A stretch of DNA of 64,000 bases from contig NW_027480422.1 of the NCBI RefSeq assembly GCF_051401765.1, forward strand, positions 19,796,001 through 19,860,000. Reading direction: 5' to 3'. A program made the translations under genes and the position numbers. The DNA comes from Calliopsis andreniformis. Taxonomy: Eukaryota; Arthropoda; Insecta; Hymenoptera; Andrenidae. The notes under the pieces are model-generated. The model was given only the letters and a program-made list of their open reading frames with translations, had not been told where the DNA came from and did not search any database. The stretch's first letter is position 1. Each line of letters begins with the position of its first letter. Of the stretch, positions 62,617 through 64,000 are shown piece by piece.

Positions 62617-64000
62617 GTTGCAATTATTCCTGTTATACGATGGTAAAACTGTTGTATTTCTATTGTATTTTATGCCTTTGGCGTTGACTTGTTAGGCCCT
62701 ATCCATTCGATCTGGTGGAGCAACGACCTAGAGAGAAGCCTAGATTGCCCGGAACGTAGAAATGACCATAACTATCAAACTGGTTGCAATTACTCGTTTT
62801 ATAGGGTGGAAAGACTGTTGTATTTATATTGTATTTTATAGTTATGGCGTTGTCTTCTAGGGCCGTACCTATTCGATGTGGTTGAGCAACGCCCTAGAGT
62901 GAAGCCTAGGCTGCCCGGAACGTAGAAGTGACCATAGCTTTCACACTGGTTGCATTTATTCCTGTTATACAAGGGAAAAACTGTTGCATTTATATTGTAT
63001 TTTATGCTTCTGGCGTTGACTTCTTAGGCCCTAACTATTCGATCTGGTGGAGCATGGCCCTAGAGTGAAGCCTAGGTTGCCCGGAATGTAGAAATGACCA
63101 TCACTTTCACACTGTTTGCAATTATTCATTTTATACAATGGAAAAAGTGTTGTATTTATATTGTTTTTTATAGTTATGGCGTTGACTTCTAAGGCCGTAG
63201 CTATTCGATGTGGTGGAGCAATGCCCTAGAGTGAAGCCTAGGATGCCCGCAACGTAGAAATGACCATATCTTTCACACTGTTTGCAATTATTCCTGTTAT
63301 ACGATTGAAAAACTGTTTTATCTATATTGTGTTTTATGCTTCTGGCGTTGACTTCTAAGGCCGCAGCTAATCGATGTGGTGGAGAACCGCCCTAGAGTGA
63401 AGCCTGGATTGCCCGGAAAGTAGAAATGACCATACCTTTCACACTGGTTGCAATTATTCCTGTTATACGATGGAAAAGCTGTTGTATTTGTATTGTATTT
63501 TATGCTTCTGGCGTAGACTTCTTAAGCCCTAACTATTCGTTCTGGTGGAACGACGCCCTAGAGAGAAGCCTAGATTGCCCGGAACGTAGAAATGACCATA
63601 ACTATCAGACTGGTTGCAATTATTCGTTTTATATGATGGGAAGACTGTTGTACATATATCGCACTTTATGCTTCTGGCGTTGACTTCATAGGCCCTAACT
63701 ATTCGATCTGGTGGAGCAACGCCCTAGGGTGAAGCCTAGGTTGCCCTGAACGTAGAAATAACCATAACTTTCATACTGCTTGCAATTATTCGTTTTATAC
63801 AATGGAAAAACTGTTGTATTTATATTGTATTTTATGCTTCAGGCGTTGACTTCTTAGGCCCTAACTATTCGCTCAGGTTCAACAACGCCCTAGAGTGATG
63901 CCTAGGTTCCCCGGATCGTAGAAATGACCATTACTTGCACACAGGATGCATTTATTCGTTTTATACGATGGAAAAGCTGTTGTACTTATTTTGTATTTGG
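62617..64000 (+). repeat. Mosaic right end of the window
   Basis: Assembled from pieces known elsewhere. About 62887-63080 matches 50107-50300 (GGCTGCCCGG, GCATTTATTCCTG). About 63108-63727 matches 39044-39663 and 45019-45638 (offset 24064 to the first), including the ATATGATGGGAAGACTG unit. From 63728 it follows the CCTGAACGTAGAAATAACC type seen near 1345 and 51120. The array continues past 64000, with the last unit (from 63895) incomplete. Confidence 0.78.

Larger units (their letters stand above)
1..64000 (+). repeat. Satellite array of a ~166 bp monomer, filling the window
   Basis: Units begin with GTGAAG (or GTGATG, GAGAAG and similar) at 2, 168, 334, 500, 666 and 832, and still at 63729 and 63895, so the 166 bp phase holds across the window with a net loss of 17 bp. 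All units read in the same direction. Recurring blocks in each unit are GAAATGACCAT, TTGCAATTA, TTGTATTT, GACTTCT, GGCC and CCTAG. No non-satellite sequence interrupts the array, and it runs off both ends. Unit length, head-to-tail order and multi-unit duplications are typical of eukaryotic centromeric or heterochromatic satellites. Family and species are not recognised. A dispersed bacterial repeat or a protein-coding repeat is excluded by the size of the array and by the rotating reading frame. Confidence 0.98.

Noticed and set aside
36851..63683. Plus-strand open frames of 60-92 codons such as those at 39362 and 45337
   Set aside because: Same reason: they cover about one and a half units, are copied with the 5975 bp and 23400 bp duplications, and have no start context, domain or signal that differs from the neighbouring non-open units.
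1..64000. CRISPR array or bacterial tandem repeat
   Set aside because: The repeated unit is 166 bp throughout, with no repeat/spacer alternation, and extends at least 64 kb without coding sequence.
1..64000. Inverted (head-to-head) arrays or palindromic arms
   Set aside because: Every unit checked reads GTGAAG to CCTAGA on the plus strand; no orientation switch was seen.

Overview
The whole window is one uninterrupted array of a tandem satellite repeat. The monomer is about 166 bp. If each unit is started at the recurring GTGAAG (first at position 2), 385 complete units fit between 2 and 63894, plus a partial last unit. The running total is only 17 bp short of 385 x 166. Every unit I followed has the same orientation. 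I see no gene, RNA gene, transposon, CRISPR array or unique sequence, and neither edge of the window leaves the array. All open frames are short translations of the repeat itself: 166 is not a multiple of 3, so the reading frame shifts at every unit and soon meets a stop.

This is a eukaryotic satellite domain of the kind found at centromeres, pericentromeres or other heterochromatic blocks. A consensus-like unit is about 42% GC, with a GC-rich block spanning the unit junction and an AT-rich middle. I do not recognise the family and cannot name the organism. The centromere idea rests on unit length, higher-order structure and dyad symmetry, not on a database match.

The array is a patchwork of higher-order duplications whose offsets are almost exact multiples of 166 bp. 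From left to right: a 14-unit repeat (1-1275 = 2323-3597, offset 2322); a tandem pair of 43-unit blocks (1511-8646 and 8647-15782, offset 7136), each holding a tandem 5-unit duplication (offset 830); an overlapping 44-unit duplication (12845-19411 = 20147-26713, offset 7302); an X-Y-X arrangement (26689-29485, then 29486-32164, then 32165-34961, offset 5476) in which Y matches sequence about 12 kb to the left; a tandem pair of 36-unit blocks (35680-41654 and 41655-47629, offset 5975); a more divergent stretch (47630-57395) holding a tandem 7-unit duplication (50443-51604 and 51605-52766, offset 1162); and a dispersed copy (57396-62131) of 33996-38731, offset 23400. The right end (62132-64000) is a mosaic of pieces found elsewhere.

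Most of these copies differ at only a few bases, so the duplications are recent, and several overlap or nest so that their order can be partly read. The monomer also carries two dyads that share one arm: GGCGTTG pairing with CAACGCC around an inner TTAGG/CCTAA, and GCAA-CCTAG pairing with CTAGG-TTGC across the unit junction. These dyads, the apparent clustering of duplication breakpoints near them, and the stepwise block history are the points most worth checking. All percentages and boundaries here come from reading by eye.
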